64,000 nucleotides of DNA from Hyperoodon ampullatus (taxonomy: Eukaryota > Chordata > Mammalia > Artiodactyla > Ziphiidae): assembly GCA_949752795.1 (NCBI GenBank), contig OX457058.1, forward strand, positions 170,626,223 to 170,690,222, read 5' to 3'. The translations under genes and the position numbers were made by a program. This document shows, one piece after another, positions 44,204 through 54,984 of the stretch (position 1 is the first letter of the stretch; each line of letters starts with the position of its first letter). The notes beneath the pieces are model-generated. The model did no database searches. It was not told the origin of the DNA and was given only the letters and a program-made list of their open reading frames with translations.

Positions 44204-44292
44204 GGGGAGTAACTTTAAATGCTAACTAACCCCCTCTGCAGTGGGCATTCCTGAGTAAAGTATACTTCTGACATTACAAGTGTCCTCTAGAG

Positions 44293-44513
44293 CAGGGGTC
44301 CACAACCCCCGGGCCGCAGACCACTACCAGTCCGTGGCCCGTTAGGAACCAGGCTACACAGCAGGCGGTGAGCAACAGGCAAGTGAGGAAAGCTTCACCT
44401 GCCGCCCCCATCACTCACATAATCACCTGAAACATCCCCAGCCCCCCTGGCCCCGTCAAAAAAATGGTTTTCCGTGAGACTGGTCCCTGGTGCCAAAAAG
44501 TTTGGGGACACTG
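44293..44513. mobile_element. MER1-type hAT DNA transposon
   Basis: The termini 'caggggtccacaacccc' and 'agtttggggacactg' are inverted repeats. The interior ('aggaaccaggctacacagca', 'ggttttccgtgagactggtc') matches MER1. A perfect 8-bp duplication, ctctagag, flanks it at 44285-44292 and 44514-44521. The element has a short interior like the copy at 9068-9299. Confidence 0.94.
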
Positions 44514-44521
44514 CTCTAGAG

Positions 44522-45164
44522 TGTAGATTAAGACTAACCTAATAAAATGGCAATCAAGCTGTTTGTACTTTGTATCTTTTTTTTTCATTTAACTTTTCCA
44601 TTAACGTCTGTATAATGTTGCACTGAGTGGGTAAACTATAGCTTATGTAACTCTTGTGTTTTGCTATTATATGTAACACTGAATGGACATTTTTGTGTGT
44701 TTTTACATTTATATTTATTTTCTCATGAAAATGATTAAAACTCAATTCCCGTGGCTGAGTCATTTTCGAAAGGAGTTTTAGACTGCCCCCAACACTGTTT
44801 GTGAGTTACTAAAACTATTATTATAAAGCAGATTAAGCAAAAATGCAATAAAAGAAGCAATAGAATGCATACTCACTAACACATGCAAATATTTAACCAA
44901 CGCACACATATGTACCAGGCTGGCTATGCATATGTACACTATAGCGAGAACAGGGAGGTTGACCAGCCGATCTTTTAGATTTTCTAGGCCTCTTCTAATT
45001 CTGATCTGTTATGATTCTACGCATGGTGTATAATTATTAACATTTATTATATAAACATTTTTGGGCTTCTTAGGAGGAACAAATTCCACCATTGCTTTGG
45101 GAAGGGTAACATAACCATTGCACCATCCCTGTCACATAGCACAAGATCCCCACCTTCCAGGCAT
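44522..45164. other. AT-rich DNA, possible old L1 remnant
   Basis: The part 44570-44800 ('cttttccattaacgtctgta', 'gaatggacatttttgtgtgt') looks like strongly decayed L1 or similar sequence. The rest is unique. No gene is seen. Confidence 0.35.
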
Positions 45165-45290
45165 CATGCTTAGTGTTTCATATCCCCGCAGTCATTAATC
45201 CTGCCCACCTCCAGAGGTAAGTCCTGCTGGTATTCTCATTTTGCAGAGGTGGAAGCTTGAAAGTTTGCCCCAATCACACCTCTATTACAC
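45165..45290 (-). repeat. MIR SINE relic
   Basis: 'gtattctcattttgcagagg' and 'tggaagcttgaaagtttgcc' are reversed MIR. Confidence 0.6.
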
Positions 45291-45351
45291 CTACAGCAGT
45301 GCAACTTATGGCTGGTTGATTTGTGGATCTTTCCATTTCTGTGAACTTCTT

Positions 45352-45680
45352 TTTTTTTAAATAAATTTATTTCTTTACTTATTTATTTATTTTTGGCTGC
45401 ATTGGGTCTTCCTTGCTGTGCATGGGCTTTTCTTTAGTTGCGGCGAGCGGGGGCTACTCTTTGTTGCAGTGCACGGGCTTCTCATTGCGGTGGCTTCTCT
45501 TGTCGCAGGGCATGGACTCTAGGCATGCGGGCTTAAGTAGTTGTGGCACACAGGCTCAGCAGTTGTGGCTCACGGGCTTAGTTACTCCATGGCATGTGGG
45601 ATCTTCCTGGAGCAGGGCTCGAACACGTGTCTCCTGCATTGGCAGGCGGATTCTTAACCACTGTGCCACCAGGGAAGCCC
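45352..45680 (-). mobile_element. CHR-type SINE, long form
   Basis: The minus-strand head 'ggcttccctggtggcacagt' lies at the right end, and the A-rich tail is T-rich at 45352-45393. The exact 14-bp duplication tctgtgaacttctt lies at 45338-45351 and 45681-45694. Confidence 0.96.
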
Positions 45681-45694
45681 TCTGTGAACTTCTT

Positions 45695-45800
45695 GAGAGT
45701 GGGGTCTATGTGAGGTCTTCCTCTTTTTTTTTCTCCCCAGTGCCCAGCACAGGTCCTGGCATATAGTAGGTGCTCACTCAATACATAACAACCGAGCCAT
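45695..45800 (+). repeat. L2 3' end
   Basis: 'gcccagcacaggtcctggca' and 'tagtaggtgctcactcaata' are the end of L2. The preceding 'tgtgaacttcttgagagtgg' also fits L2, which would make this element the target of the neighbouring SINE. Confidence 0.7.
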
Positions 45801-45883
45801 TGAGGCAATAAAGGAGAAGGCAGGGATCAGGATATAAGTACCCAAGTTATTAACAAAAAATCCAAAGTTAAAAAACAAGCCTT

Positions 45884-46098
45884 GGGGCTTCCCTGGTGGC
45901 GCAGTGGTTGAGAGTCTGCCTGCCGATACAGGAGACGCGGGTTCGTGCCCTGGTCCGGGAAGATCCCACATGTCACGGAGTGGCTGGGCCTGTGAGCCAT
46001 GGCCGCTGAGTCTGCGCATCCGGAGCCTGTGCTCTGCAACGGGAGAGGCCACAACAGTGAGAGGCCCACGTACAGCAAAAAAAAGAAAAAAAAAAAAA
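45884..46098 (+). mobile_element. CHR-2-like cetacean SINE
   Basis: It begins 'ggggcttccctggtggcgca', has a box-B region ('gggttcgtgccctgg'), then 'gccatggccgctgag' and 'gtgagaggcccacgtacagc', and ends in an A-rich tail. The duplications are aaaaacaagcctt (45871-45883) and aaaaacaaggctt (46099-46111), 12 of 13 identical. The tail type is the strongest sign of a cetacean. Confidence 0.96.
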
Positions 46099-46139
46099 AA
46101 AAACAAGGCTTACACAAAGTGTGCAATAAAGAAAAAGAA

Positions 46140-46490
46140 GTTGTTGCCCTTGGGATCCAAATCCCAGTCACACCCTGACTCTGTCTGGGCTCTCTGAACC
46201 TCAGTTTCCTCCTTTGTAAAATTGCTATGATCCCTCCTACCTTAGGGGAGCTGTGAGAATGAGAGACAATGGACAGAAAATGCCTGGTTCAGTGCCCCCC
46301 GCAATATAGATGCCCAATGAATTGCAGCCATAATAATACTACTTATTAGGCAAGTGATCTGGACAATCCTCTTTGCTCTGGATTTCTATAAAATGGGGAC
46401 AATAAAGCATTCTCAGAAAGCTATAGAAAGGGTTAAATGAGGAAATGCAGATGGACCCCTAAGATGGTTCTGGACCTCGGTAAGGGCTCC
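46140..46490 (+). repeat. Two successive MIR copies
   Basis: The first (46140-46330) has 'gaacctcagtttcctccttt' and 'gcctggttcagtgcccc'. The second (46350-46490) has 'tctataaaatggggacaata' and 'gggttaaatgaggaaatgca'. Both are in sense orientation. Confidence 0.75.
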
Positions 46491-46854
46491 ACCAGGGGTC
46501 ACGAAATTCACCTGTAAAGACATGTAAGATACTTAATGTGACTGTTAATCTCTTCTTTAAAAAGAGAACCTCACATGGTATGCCAAAACTGCCAATAAGA
46601 AGTCACATCAAATTGGATCTTTGGTGCCAAAAACAACAGCTGAAAGTTCAGTTCAGCAGCACGCGGTCAGACTCTGGCCAGAGTAGACACAGCCACAGAC
46701 CCTAAGCCGTGCCAGTGCCTGGCCCTCAGAATTGGCCTAGGTTCCTTCTCTTCTGAGACTTGGGACCGAAATGCCCATCTTCTCTTCCTACCTCTGCTTC
46801 TGCTTCCTCCGCTCTCCGCCTGCATCTTGGGCAAGCTGGAACCTCTCTCTAGTT
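46491..46854. other. Single-copy DNA, no gene seen
   Basis: Unique sequence without a recognised feature. Confidence 0.45.
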
Positions 46855-47095
46855 TAGCACAGTCCTGAGAGCACAGGCTTAGGGGGTTCAGACAGATCTG
46901 GGTATTATTCCAGGATCTGCCACTGCTGTGTGGCCTTGGGCAAGTTACAAACCTCTCTGTGCTTCTGTTTGCTTATAAAAGAGAAAAATACTCTCTATCT
47001 GATACTTGATATGAGAATTAAATAGTAAGTGTGTAGAAAGCCCATACTTAGCCCAGTGCGTGGCACAGAAGAAGCAAGCAATGCTTGGCGGCTGT
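46855..47095 (+). repeat. MIR SINE, nearly full length
   Basis: 'gagagcacaggcttaggggg', 'tggccttgggcaagttacaa', 'ctgtgcttctgtttgcttat', 'gagaattaaatagtaagtgt' and 'gcccagtgcgtggcacagaa' follow the entire MIR consensus. Confidence 0.92.
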
Positions 47096-47139
47096 GACTC
47101 AATTTACACAGGGATGCTTGGGGACAAGGCTGGTGATAG

Positions 47140-47230
47140 GCAAAGCCCTGCATAGTAGGTGCTCACTAGATGTTTTTTTGAATGAACACATGGATGTATG
47201 AACACTGCGTGTATGAATGAATGAATGACG
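47140..47230 (+). repeat. L2 3' end
   Basis: 'gcatagtaggtgctcactag' and the terminal 'gaatgaatgaatgac' are L2. Confidence 0.75.
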
Positions 47231-48925
47231 GTGAAGCCCCTTTCCTCCCGAGGGCCTCTCTTCCCCTTCCCCTGTCCTTGGCCCTTTGGTCTGCAGAAGG
47301 CTGCCCACCTTTCCATCTGGGCTGCCTGCGCCTCTGGGGGGCCTCCTGTCTTGACCACTGCACTCCTCAGCCCCTTCTGAGCTTTCCTGGCCCCCATCAG
47401 CCTGGCTGTGGTGATTGGTGGCTGGAAGCTGAGCATTCAGCCCCTCTCCCTTTGTCACCCAGACCTGGCTGGCCGTGCACTCAGAGGACCGCAACACGAT
47501 CCCTGCCCACCCCACTCCCGAGCCCCCTGCTCCCGGGGCATATTTCAGAGCTGAAATGAAAGGTGAGAGGTGGGCTTGGCGTGCTCTGGATTAACCCCGG
47601 GAGGGACCACGAAATACTATAAACAGCATCACGTCAACTCGAGATTTAGCATCAGATCCCGACTTGAGCGCGAGGAAACGGGGCTGTGACAGGGAGACGC
47701 TTCCTCCCAGACGAATGTCCAGAGGTGTCTGGAGAAGGGTGGTGATGACAGGCAGAAGGCTCAGCGGGGTAGGAAGTGGCGGCTTATGTGCTGCAGGTTT
47801 CTCCAAGTGCTGCTGAGGGGAGCCGGTGGGGAGGGGCAGTGGTGGGCCGAGGAGAACTGCGCCCTTGTCCTGTTTGCGGTCAGCACGGCTTGGGGCCACC
47901 GGTCACCACGGACCAGGCAGAGAAGGGGCGTCCCCCAGGAGCTCCCAGGGCCCCCAGGGGATCTCAGCATCCCTCCCAGAAAGACCCCCCCTGCGTTTAA
48001 ATATTCCTAAAGCTGGAAAAACTGCCCCCCCACCGCTCCCCACACCGTGTCAGACCCTCCAGGAAAGTCCTTGCTCTGGTGACTTCAGAAACCTTTGGGA
48101 AAGGTTCCATGGCATGGAGTTGAACCTTTCTGGAAACATCTGTCCTGCAGCAATGGGTCTAAGATGAATGAGACCTACTTCCCTAGGGAGAGGTGCCAGA
48201 TGAAGATGAAAAAGGGAGAAATCTTGGTGACTTCCCTGCTGGAGAGCCCGCTCCCGGCCTGGGCTGCCAACGTAGACAGCTGCCCTCAGCAGGTCTGCAT
48301 AAAACAGCGGATCCAGCCTTGTTCGGAGCAGACACCACCCAGCAGCTCAGGGTGTGGACCCAGGCGGACAGTCCGGACTCCATCATTCGTCAGAGGTGGG
48401 GCAAGTCCTTGACCTCTCCAAACTCCAACTCCCCAACGGGGACCATTTTATGGAATGAATAGTCCAGCTCTTAAGACCCATTTTCCCCAGAAGGCAATGC
48501 ACCCCAGAATATTCCACAGTCAACACGACAGCCTTCAGGCCAAGCCTTATGCCATCAAATAATGAACTGCCTGAACAGCACCAGCAGGTTATACCCTTTC
48601 ACATTCTTTTCTGTATTCTGTCTTTTGCATGAATAAAGCAATACGTTTCCAATGATTTTCTTTGTTCTTTTTTCCTGTTGAGAATCACAGTTCTGTTAAG
48701 TACCATCATGTTTCAAATGAATCTAATCATTTTCAATGCAAGTGTTTTACATTTCAATTACTTTTTTCAGAAACAGTGAATCAGAACTGTTTTACCCACC
48801 GCATCTTATGGACAAGGAAGATGACAGTGGTTGGGGGATCTGACGAAATGACACTGGAAGAGAGCATTGCATGTTTATTTATCTCACAGGCTGATTGAGG
48901 ACACACTCTAGGGCCAGGCTCTAGG
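47231..48925. other. Single-copy DNA, GC-rich then AT-rich
   Basis: The part 47231-48070 is GC-rich with several overlapping open frames (for example 47099-47515 minus and 47221-47559 plus) and no recognisable domain. The part 48600-48880 is AT-rich, repeat-free and might be conserved noncoding DNA. An aataaag at 48632-48638 has no exon that I can tie to it. Confidence 0.4.
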
Positions 48926-48929
48926 GCCC

Positions 48930-49220
48930 GGGGATGCTCAGATGTCATCCCTGCCATCCAGACGTCATGGTGTTAGAGGAAGACGGGGCTCCAAGAGAGG
49001 ACAGATCATCCTGGGCTAAAACTGCTTTGACGGAGGCGGGGACCTGGGCTGTGGGAATACATATCTCTGTCCACCAGAGTCCTCAGGGGAACCTCCAGGA
49101 TAAGTGACATCAGGGCTGAGCCCTGAGGATAAGTGGATTTGGGTGGGCGACATTACGTGCAGAGCAAAGAGCAGATGTAAAAGCTGAAAGCTGTCCAGGA
49201 GTCTGGCATTGCAGGCTGTG
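48930..49220 (-). repeat. L2 relic
   Basis: 'ggataagtgacatcagggct', 'gagccctgaggataagtgga' and 'gcagagcaaagagcagatgt' follow reversed L2. Confidence 0.55.
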
Positions 49221-49244
49221 AAGCATTTCATAGTACAAATGGGA

Positions 49245-49685
49245 GTAATACCAGCACACGTGAACTGCTTGCCTTCTGTGCGTCTGGCACTGTGCTAACC
49301 GCTCTACACTACCAGCTCGTTTGATCCTCACTGTAACCCATCATGGACAGTCTCCTGTCGGCCCCATTTTACAGACGAAGAGACCGAGGGAGGGTTTGCC
49401 AAGCTCGGAGAGCTAGTAAGTCCCAAGCAATCTGACTTAGCACCTATAATGTCCTTTTGGTTGTCATTGTGCTGTTTGGGGAAGAAAGGGAGGGTCTTGT
49501 CAATTTGCTGTCATTTTACAGAGTCGGTAACCCTTGGAGGTAGGTGTGCTGATGTCCCACTTCGCAGACAAGGGGTCAATGGCTTAGAGCGGAGGGTTAC
49601 ATGGCCCAAGGGCACATAGCTTCTGGGGGCTGGAAAGGAGTGGGGAACAGGTCCTACTGCGTGGCCTCTGCTCTTCCATTCCAGA
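49245..49685 (-). repeat. Two successive MIR copies
   Basis: At 49245-49440: 'gtctggcactgtgctaaccg', 'ccccattttacagacgaaga', 'gagagctagtaagtccc'. At 49500-49685: 'tcattttacagagtcggtaa', 'tacatggcccaagggcacat'. Both are reversed. Confidence 0.8.
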
Positions 49686-49779
49686 GCTGCCTCTGAGCAC
49701 GAAAATCTTTAGACCGTCAGAATTAGCAGGCCAACACCCTCCTTGGCACACTTCGTCTGTTTTTTCTTCTGTTGTTTTT

Positions 49780-49802
49780 TGTTTGTTTGTTTGTTTGTTT
49801 TT
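49780..49802. repeat. (GTTT)n microsatellite
   Basis: Five to six TTTG units following a T-rich lead. Confidence 0.93.
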
Positions 49803-50009
49803 CAGCAGAAAGGAAATTAATCCGAGTCGAAGGCTAGTCCCAGCTTTCCTTTCTTGTTCCTTCAGGAGAGTGAGGCTGGGCTTCCCATCTTGGGCTCTGT
49901 TCTCAGCTCGTCACTCCACAGGCCCCCAAAGTCCACTCCTGTCCCTGGTCATCTGGTGTCACTTCCCTCCTTCAGCCCCATGATGCAGTTGGCCCATCTT
50001 CAAGGCCCT

Positions 50010-50315
50010 GCCGATAAGCCACCTCCTTCAGGAATCCTTCCCTCAGCCAGGTGAACTTGACCTACCCTTCCATTATCACCCCATTGCACTTCCTGCTTGG
50101 TCCTGGGGTGACTGGAGGGGGTCCTTGGAAGGACCCCAGCTCACCAGCCGTTCCTGCGGCCAGTCATTGGACCTCTTGAGCCTCAGATCCTTATCTAATA
50201 AGGGGGTGAGGGACACACCGACAGGACCAGCCCCTCAGGGCTGTGTGAAGATTAAACAAGGTAAGTACTGTGCACAGCGCAGCTCGTGCTCAGTAGCTGT
50301 GAGCTGCTATTACCC
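50010..50315 (+). repeat. L2 fragment followed by MIR fragment
   Basis: At 50010-50100, 'cacctccttcaggaatcctt' is L2. At 50160-50315, 'gacctcttgagcctcagatc', 'tgtgaagattaaacaaggta' and 'cagtagctgtgagctgctat' are MIR. Confidence 0.7.
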
Positions 50316-50406
50316 TAGACCCAGGGAGTAAGTGAACACATGTTCTGTGGCCGAGTCTTAGGTGTCCGCAGGCATCTCAAACCCCAGAAGCACAAAACAC
50401 TTCTTG

Positions 50407-50763
50407 GGACTTCCCTGGTGGCACAGTGGTTAAGAATCTGCCTGCCAATGCAAGGCACAAGTGTTCAAGCCCTGGTCCGGGAAGATCCCACATGCTGCGG
50501 AGCAACTAAGCCCGTGCACCACAACTACTGAGCCTGCACTCTAGAGCCCCTGAGCCACAACTACTGAGCCCGTGAGCCACAATTACTGAAGCCTACGCAC
50601 CTAGAGCCCATGCTCTGCAACAAGAGAAGCCATTGCAATGAGAAGCCCGTGCACTGCAGCAAGGAGTAACCCTGCTCGCTGCAACCAGAGAAAGCCCGCT
50701 CACAGCAACGAAAACACAACATGGCCAAAAACAAATAAATAAGAGAAAAGAAAAAAGAGAAAG
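50407..50763 (+). mobile_element. CHR-type SINE, long form
   Basis: It begins 'ggacttccctggtggcacag' and has a box-B-like 'gtgttcaagccctgg'. An internal 'gagccacaactactga' segment is repeated, and the element ends in an A-rich tail. The duplications are aaaacacttcttg (50394-50406) and aaaacatgtcttg (50764-50776), 11 of 13 identical. Confidence 0.94.
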
Positions 50764-50844
50764 AAAACATGTCTTGTTTCTCTGACTCCCCTGTGACACG
50801 TGCATTGTGGAAAAAACAAAACAAAAAAAACAAAAAAAAAAAAC

Positions 50845-51135
50845 AGCCTCTGGAGCCAGGCCAGGGTTTGAATCCCAGCTCTTCTGTCATCTTGCTGTGT
50901 AAATTTGGGAGAGTTACTTAACTTCTCTGAGCCTCAGTTTCTTCAGCTGGAAAACTAGGATATTTATACCTACTTTGTGGGTTGTTACAAGAAAGAAAAG
51001 AAGATTCATTCATTCATTCATCGATCAGAATATTCTTTGAGCTCCTGATCTGTGCCACACACTGCACTCGGGGCTGGGAATGCAATGGTGAACATGACAC
51101 AAGGCCTGGCCTGGCAGGGCTCACGGCCTGCCCAC
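50845..51135. repeat. MIR (plus) next to L2 (minus)
   Basis: At 50845-51000, 'ctctggagccaggccagggt', 'ttacttaacttctctgagcc' and 'tcagtttcttcagctggaaa' are MIR. At 51005-51135, an ATTC repeat, then 'gagctcctgatctgtgccac' and 'ctggcagggctcacggcctg', are reversed L2. Confidence 0.8.
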
Positions 51136-51899
51136 CATGCTTCACAATTTCTGCACCAAGAGAAGAGCTTGGATGCCCTCCGACTTCATTTTCCAGCTTC
51201 ATTTGCAGGAACAGCCAGGATCTGAAGCCAGAATACACTGGGTTTGTGGGAGACAGAAGTTTCCTTCTGCAGCCAGCAGGGAGGAAGCAGCTTCTTCTTC
51301 ACAGAGCTGGTGTGTCTCCCGAGGTTACATACACCTGCTGGTGTTGGGGTTCCAACAAAAAGGAGTAGAGGCAGGCAGAGAGGTTGTCCAATCCTCTGGG
51401 TTTGGGCAGAAACCAGAACACACTTTGCCAAGCCATCCCTCTCCATCTTGGAACAAGTGGGTGCTCCTGGGGAGATCTTAATTCATCTGATTAGTTTCAC
51501 TGACACCAAATTCATCCAGACATTGCACGGAAGCAGCGGAGGCCTGGGCAGCTTCTGCCCTCCAGAAGCCATCGGAGTCCCCAAGTGTCCCTCGGGCTCA
51601 GACAGAGCATGTGAGGACACTCCTCTCCCCTCCTCGGGGCTGCTCTGGTGCCCCAGGGCCCACGGAGCATTCCTTTCCCCTCCGTCCCATAAAGTCTCCC
51701 TTGAACACGGTCCCTGCCTCTTCTAACCCTGACGCCTCTCTCCTCAGGGCTCAGAAAGAGCTCCAGCAGCCAGGAAGTGGAAGTCCTTGCCCTGGTCCTC
51801 CAGGGATCGTGTGTCTGCACACATGTGCATACCTGTGCACACTGCAAGCAGGGAAGCTCACTGGCCCCATCAACTGCCTCTTCCCAACAGATCATCAGC
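51136..51899. other. Single-copy DNA, no gene seen
   Basis: Unique sequence with overlapping open frames on both strands (for example 51244-51726 plus and 51512-52093 minus) that match no protein I recognise. Confidence 0.45.
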
Positions 51900-52270
51900 T
51901 CTATGGAGGTTGAGAATCTGTCTGTCGTGTTTGCTATGGCACCCGTGTGCCGGCAGTGGAATCCAGCACATAGGATAGAGGCTTCATAAGTACAGCAGGA
52001 ACAAATGAGTGAATGATAAGCTTTCCAGAAGCACCTCTGAGGGTGGGGAAGAAACTTGCTCTCCTCTATGGAGCACCTCCTGTGTGTCAGCACAGCGCCT
52101 GATACTTCATGCTGTCTCTTTCTCCAACCACACTGTGACCGGGGGTCACTGTGCCCATTTTGCAGGGAAGGAAACCGGCTCAGAGAGGCTACATAACTTG
52201 CCCAGTGAAGGGTGCATGTGCCAGCCTGTCAGACCCCAAAGGCACATTCCTCCAGGCCACCCTGCCTCTC
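51900..52270. repeat. L2 end (plus) and MIR (minus)
   Basis: At 51900-52020, 'atccagcacataggatagag' and 'aacaaatgagtgaatgataa' are an L2 end. At 52065-52270, 'gagcacctcctgtgtgtcag', 'cccattttgcagggaaggaa' and 'gaggctacataacttgccca' are reversed MIR. Confidence 0.75.
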
Positions 52271-52299
52271 TTCGAGATCAGTGAAGAAATTGAGTCCCA

Positions 52300-54165
52300 A
52301 GCCTCAGCCAAGCTACCTTGCTGACTCGCCATCAGCCTGAAAGCCCCTGAGAGGGGGCCTCACTGGAATACTGAGGACAAGACAGCTGTGTGATGCTAAG
52401 GTATGAACCCCACACCCCAGTGGCCTGACGCACTCGTGCAGCCACGGCTTATCTTTAGCTCACATCACAGTCTGTGTGGGTTGGGCGGCTCTCCCAGTGG
52501 CTTTTCTCAAAAGGGGACTTAGCATATGGCTTCCAAGTTTGCAGTAGAAGGGGACAAGAGGGCTGGGGGCCATGCAAGATGCTTCTGAGGCCAGGCCAAA
52601 AAGGGAGAAATTTCCACCAGGTTCCCTTCACTCCTTTCCCTGCTGCACCTAGCTGCAAGGGAGGCAGGTACAGTCTTCCTGAGCTCAGGGGAGAACCAGT
52701 GCTGAGCCCCAAACCTGGGTCTCCACTCCCCTGCCCTCAGGTGGCCCTGCCTCTCCCCCAGCAGACCCTCCTTGACCCTCAGAGCCTGAGGGACAAGCCA
52801 ATACCCTGAAGCCTGAGCATATATACAGGGTTTCTCCCCCAGGGCTCTAAAGCTGAGGCTAAGGGCTCCACAGGGTGCCAGGTGACACTCAAGACACTGG
52901 CCTGAAGCTGGATGATCCCCAGCCTGGGCCTCTCAGGAGGCTCCTTCCAGCCCAGGGGAGCCCCTCCCCACATTTGGCCCTGAGCCCTTCCCCCGTTCCT
53001 GTCCCAGCCCAGCCAGGGGCCCCATCACGGCATCCCAGCGTGCCAAGCCCAGCTCCTCTACACATAGCCCTCCCCCTGGACCCTGGGGCTTGGCTAGAGG
53101 CAGCCCCAGAGGCTCCCAGGAGCCTGTATTATCTCTGCTCTGGCTCCAGAAGCAGGATGTCCAGCCCGAGCTCACAGAGACAGGGGTACACCCACCACTC
53201 AGCAGAAACCTGGGTCCCCGCTCACTGGGGCCCAACTTCAGGATTAGCCTCAGAGCCAGCAAGGTCTGGAAGGGCTCCAGGCTGGATGCCAAGGCCAAGG
53301 AATAGTATCCACAACCCTGCTGGGGGGAGAGGTGTGAAAGCTGTGAGCTCTCTTGGAAGTATGGGGTCCAAGGGGCCTGGAGCCCCACAGACACATGGGG
53401 AGTCGAAAGACACCGAGAAACCCCTTTGCCGCTTCCTTACCAGCCACCCCGTGAAGCTGGGATCTTTCAGCTGCTGCCACATCTCGGGGAGATTCCCACT
53501 AGTCTGAGGCTAGTGTCACCTCCCTGTCACCGGCCCAAGGACAGTCTGTACCCTAACAGGGAGAGTAGCCCATCCCTGGAGTGGTATCTCTAGAAGGAAG
53601 GAGGGGTCCTAGACCATGGATGGGGGTCTCAGCAACTCTTCAGGAGACCTGTCCTCACCAGTCCTCAGGTACCACTGCTAAACTTTGCCCTGGACCAGGA
53701 CCTGGGAAGATGCCCTCTATAGTAGCATTTCCCAAAGCAGGTTCCCTGGAACGCTAGCACCTTGATGCTCTACCCTCAAAGTGGTTCCCTAGTCAAGTAA
53801 GTTTGGGAACTGCTGCCCACCGTATGCAACCACCCTCTGCCTCAGTCCACCTCAGAGAGTCACAGTGAACCTTAGCCTATAAAGGCTCTGACAAGTCCTG
53901 CAGCAGACACCTGTTTTAATTTACTTAGCTTGGCACCTCTGCGACTGTGACCACAGAACCCTTTTTGTACTCATTACCTGGTGGCAGCTCTATAGAAAAC
54001 ACTGGAAATCTGTCCTAGATCATCCTCGACCCAGCTTCAGAGATGAATCACACTTGGTCCCTGATCTGGATTGCTCCCCTCCTTGGGGGTCAGCAAAGGC
54101 AGGGAGCCGGCAAATACAACAGGTGTGACCAGTGCTTGGCCCACCAATGCCAGTCAACAAAAATC
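52300..54165. other. Mostly single-copy GC-rich DNA
   Basis: The part 52400-52680 has repeat-like phrases ('gctgcacctagctgcaaggg') related to the block at 55440. The part 53722-53823 ('gcatttcccaaagcaggttc' to 'gtttgggaactgctg') looks like a decayed MER-type DNA transposon. A Pro/Ser-rich frame of 210 codons (52875-53507), the longest outside a repeat, has no domain and no splice context. Confidence 0.45.
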
Positions 54166-54169
54166 CATC

Positions 54170-54520
54170 CCCCTATCTGCTTTATTTCGACTATAACATT
54201 ATCTTTACCTGAGATATTATGTATGTATTTGTTTACATATTTATTCTCCGGTCCCCTCTCCGCTTACTCAAATGAAACCTCCAGAGGGGAAAAAGTTTTA
54301 TCTGCTGTGTTTACTGCTTTATCCCCACAAATCCTCCCATGTCTAGGACAGTGTTTAGCATGTACTGGGTGCTTAATTAATTTTGGTAGAATGACTTTAT
54401 TAATTTCTAATGAATGAGGAAAACAAAGCACAAGGAGAGGACGTAATTTACACACGGTTGCATGGCTATTCCTTGGTGGAGTCGAGATTGAAAGCCAAGA
54501 GTCCGACATCAGAGCCCACA
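54170..54520. repeat. L2 3' end (plus) and MIR (minus)
   Basis: At 54170-54400, 'aacctccagaggggaaaaag', 'gctttatccccacaaatcct' and 'gtttagcatgtactgggtgc' are L2. At 54405-54520, 'gaggacgtaatttacacacg' is the reversed MIR core. Confidence 0.65.
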
Positions 54521-54984
54521 CACTGACCACCCCGCTCCCTCCAGCACCAGGCTCCTCTGAGTGAGTGAAAGACTGATGCAAAGCCATTTGTTTTCTTAAA
54601 GTTGACAACCCGAACCCAGCCCCTACCTTCCTTTGCACTTGACCTCTACAGCAACCCTCTCCACACCTGTCTCAGACCCTGCCCCCAGGCCAGCACCTGG
54701 CAGGGGATCAGGGCACCTAAGACCCACCCAGCGATGCTGAGAAGGCCCCAGCAATTGAACCTGGGGGAGACATTCGGGGCAGCCATTCTGGGTTCTCCAC
54801 GAGGAAGACATCTCCGGAGAGTCCAAGAAACTCTACTTGACAGCTTCCAACCCTCTCCTCCCTTCCTCAAATCTGATGCCAAATGAAGTGGCCAGATAGA
54901 ATGACTTGAGGTTGGCCACTCCCTTCCGTTCTCCAGTCTAATACAATGAGAGAATGGAGGAGGAAAAGAGCTAAGTTCAGAGCT
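54521..54984. other. Single-copy DNA, no gene seen
   Basis: Unique sequence. The 176-codon frame 54646-55176 (minus) runs partly through MIR sequence and is not a gene. Confidence 0.45.

Noticed and set aside
45774..46197. Frames of about 100 codons on both strands
   Set aside because: They are translations of the SINE at 45884-46098.
51512..52093. Open reading frame of 193 codons on the minus strand
   Set aside because: It crosses an L2 end and the start of a MIR; no domain.
52875..53507. Open reading frame of 210 codons, longest outside a repeat
   Set aside because: Pro/Ser-rich from GC-rich base composition, overlapped by long frames on the other strand, no recognisable domain and no splice sites that would make it an exon.
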